Positions 4,812 through 5,619 of a stretch of 5,619 bases of DNA are shown piece after piece. A model generated the notes under the pieces. That model made no database searches. It had not been told where the DNA came from and saw only the letters and a list, made by a program, of their open reading frames with translations. Location: NCBI GenBank assembly GCA_027443745.1, contig DAIAZB010000443.1, positions 1 to 5,619 of the forward strand, read 5' to 3'. The stretch is from Thiomonas sp. (lineage in GTDB: Bacteria > Pseudomonadota > Gammaproteobacteria > Burkholderiales > Burkholderiaceae). Position numbers and translations under genes: made by a program. Position 1 is the stretch's first letter; each line of letters starts with the position of its first letter.

Positions 4812-5619
4812 TCAATCCTTGCCCCTGCCTGTTGCTTCTGGCGCCGGGATGGCGCAGCGGGCGACGAACTCCGGATCTTTGTAGTAGATGATCTTCTTGG
4901 CATAGATCGGCGCGTGCCCGGCCACGAACACCAGTTCATCCTCGGGGGGTAGGCGCATGCACTCATCCGCCGTCAGGAGAGGACGCGACACGATCTGCTC
5001 GTTGGTATTGACGTTCTGCAGCACCACGGCCAGGCGGTTGCCCGAATACTGCCGCTGCGTGTGCTCCACCGTCGCCGTGCCCGCCATTTTCGACAGCAAC
5101 TCTGCCGTCTCGATCTTGTTGGGCGCATAGGCGATGCGGATGTGGCAATTGCTGATGATGGATTCGTCCTTGGTGTAGGCCGCATACAACTGGCTCAAGT
5201 CCTGCACGATCAGCAACGCCTTCATGCCATAGCCCGCGATGAACGCGAGTGCTTCCTGGAACACGTCCAGCTTGCCCAGCGAGGGGAACTCGTCGATCGC
5301 CAGCAGCAGGCGATGCGGGTAACGCGACTTGCCGCCCCCCTCGTCGAAGTCCATGCTCTCGGTCAACCGGCGCACGGTCTGGTTCAGGATCAGACGCAGC
5401 AGGGGCTTCAAGCGATCCTTGTCCGCTGGCGACACGACCAGGTACAGACTTGTCGGCTGCTGCATCAACGACTCCAGCGTGAAATCCGAGACTCGCGTGT
5501 TTTCGGCCACAATCGGGTCGCGGTACAGCGATAGAAACGACAGCGCGGTGGAATTCACCCCTGATGCCTCGTTGCCCGCTTTGTTCAAGAATGACTGCGC
5601 GGCCTGTGCCGCAGCGCGC
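4812..5619 (-). CDS. traG: TraG/VirD4-family coupling protein, 3' part (5' end outside window)
   Basis: The C-terminal 268 residues of a TraG (VirD4-like) coupling protein, the inner-membrane ATPase that delivers the relaxase-DNA complex to the secretion channel. The frame is open to the right edge (residues RAAAQAAQSFLNKAG precede TTG 5588), so that TTG is an internal leucine. Visible features: SLYLVVSPADKDRLKPLLRLILNQ, the Walker B segment RLLLAIDEFPSLG with Asp-Glu encoded at 5294-5289, GYGMKALLIVQDLSQL with the conserved Gln-Asp, then ISNCHIRIAYAPNKIETAELLSKMAGTATV and the C-terminal RPLLTADECMRLP. RP4 TraG is about 635 aa, so more than half, including Walker A and the membrane helices, lies outside. 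The stop is TGA (4814-4812), followed by a terminator. The traG-then-traF order agrees with RP4. Confidence 0.95.
   Translation of the reverse strand, partial: RAAAQAAQSFLNKAGNEASGVNSTALSFLSLYRDPIVAENTRVSDFTLESLMQQPTSLYLVVSPADKDRLKPLLRLILNQTVRRLTESMDFDEGGGKSRYPHRLLLAIDEFPSLGKLDVFQEALAFIAGYGMKALLIVQDLSQLYAAYTKDESIISNCHIRIAYAPNKIETAELLSKMAGTATVEHTQRQYSGNRLAVVLQNVNTNEQIVSRPLLTADECMRLPPEDELVFVAGHAPIYAKKIIYYKDPEFVARCAIPAPEATGRGKD

Noticed and set aside
5061..5534. 157-aa open frame on the plus strand across traG
   Set aside because: It is antisense to conserved TraG motifs and has low-complexity shadow composition.

Overview
The window is part of a conjugative (mating-pair formation / DNA transfer) region of the RP4/IncP–Tn4371 type. 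High G+C, the RP4-like Trb and Tra proteins and an IHF-beta-like protein suggest a beta- or gammaproteobacterial plasmid or integrative conjugative element (ICE). I cannot name the host genus or decide between plasmid and ICE, because no replication, integrase or oriT sequence is visible.

Layout, left half (+ strand): the 3' part of trbG (VirB9-like, 2-562) is followed after 50 bp by a complete trbI (VirB10-like, 613-2025). No trbH lies between them, unlike RP4 but like Tn4371-type trb operons. A GC-rich hairpin with a T8 tail (2048-2076) closes the operon.

Right half (- strand, read right to left): the 3' part of the coupling protein gene traG (4812-5619) is followed by an unrecognised 178-aa gene (4124-4660) and then traF, the pilin-maturation peptidase (3513-4052). 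Each of the two gaps holds a hairpin/T-tract terminator, and the two hairpins look like copies of one element (same GCCGGG stem core, both with 14-nt loops). After traF come a 103-aa small gene (3179-3490) and an AbiEii-type nucleotidyltransferase gene (2460-3182). Their start and stop overlap as ATGA, which is typical of a toxin-antitoxin pair. An IHF-beta-like gene follows (1973-2371) and runs convergently into the 3' end of trbI.

How they work together: TrbG and TrbI would form the outer-membrane and envelope-spanning core of the type IV secretion channel. TraG would bring the relaxosome to it, and TraF would cut and cyclise the TrbC pilin. The TA-like pair and the IHF-like gene fill the junction where the two convergent transfer blocks meet. 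They look like accessory cargo that could stabilise the element and assist DNA bending or regulation.

The most interesting points are an A8 tract in the IHF-like gene, where one base fewer would give a normal-length protein ending just before the shared terminator; the repeated terminators between the tra genes, one of which runs directly into the traF ribosome binding site; the unrecognised gene between traG and traF; and the non-standard partner of the AbiEii-like protein. No rRNA, tRNA, CRISPR array, insertion sequence or long repeat was seen, and no stretch over 300 bp lacks a gene.
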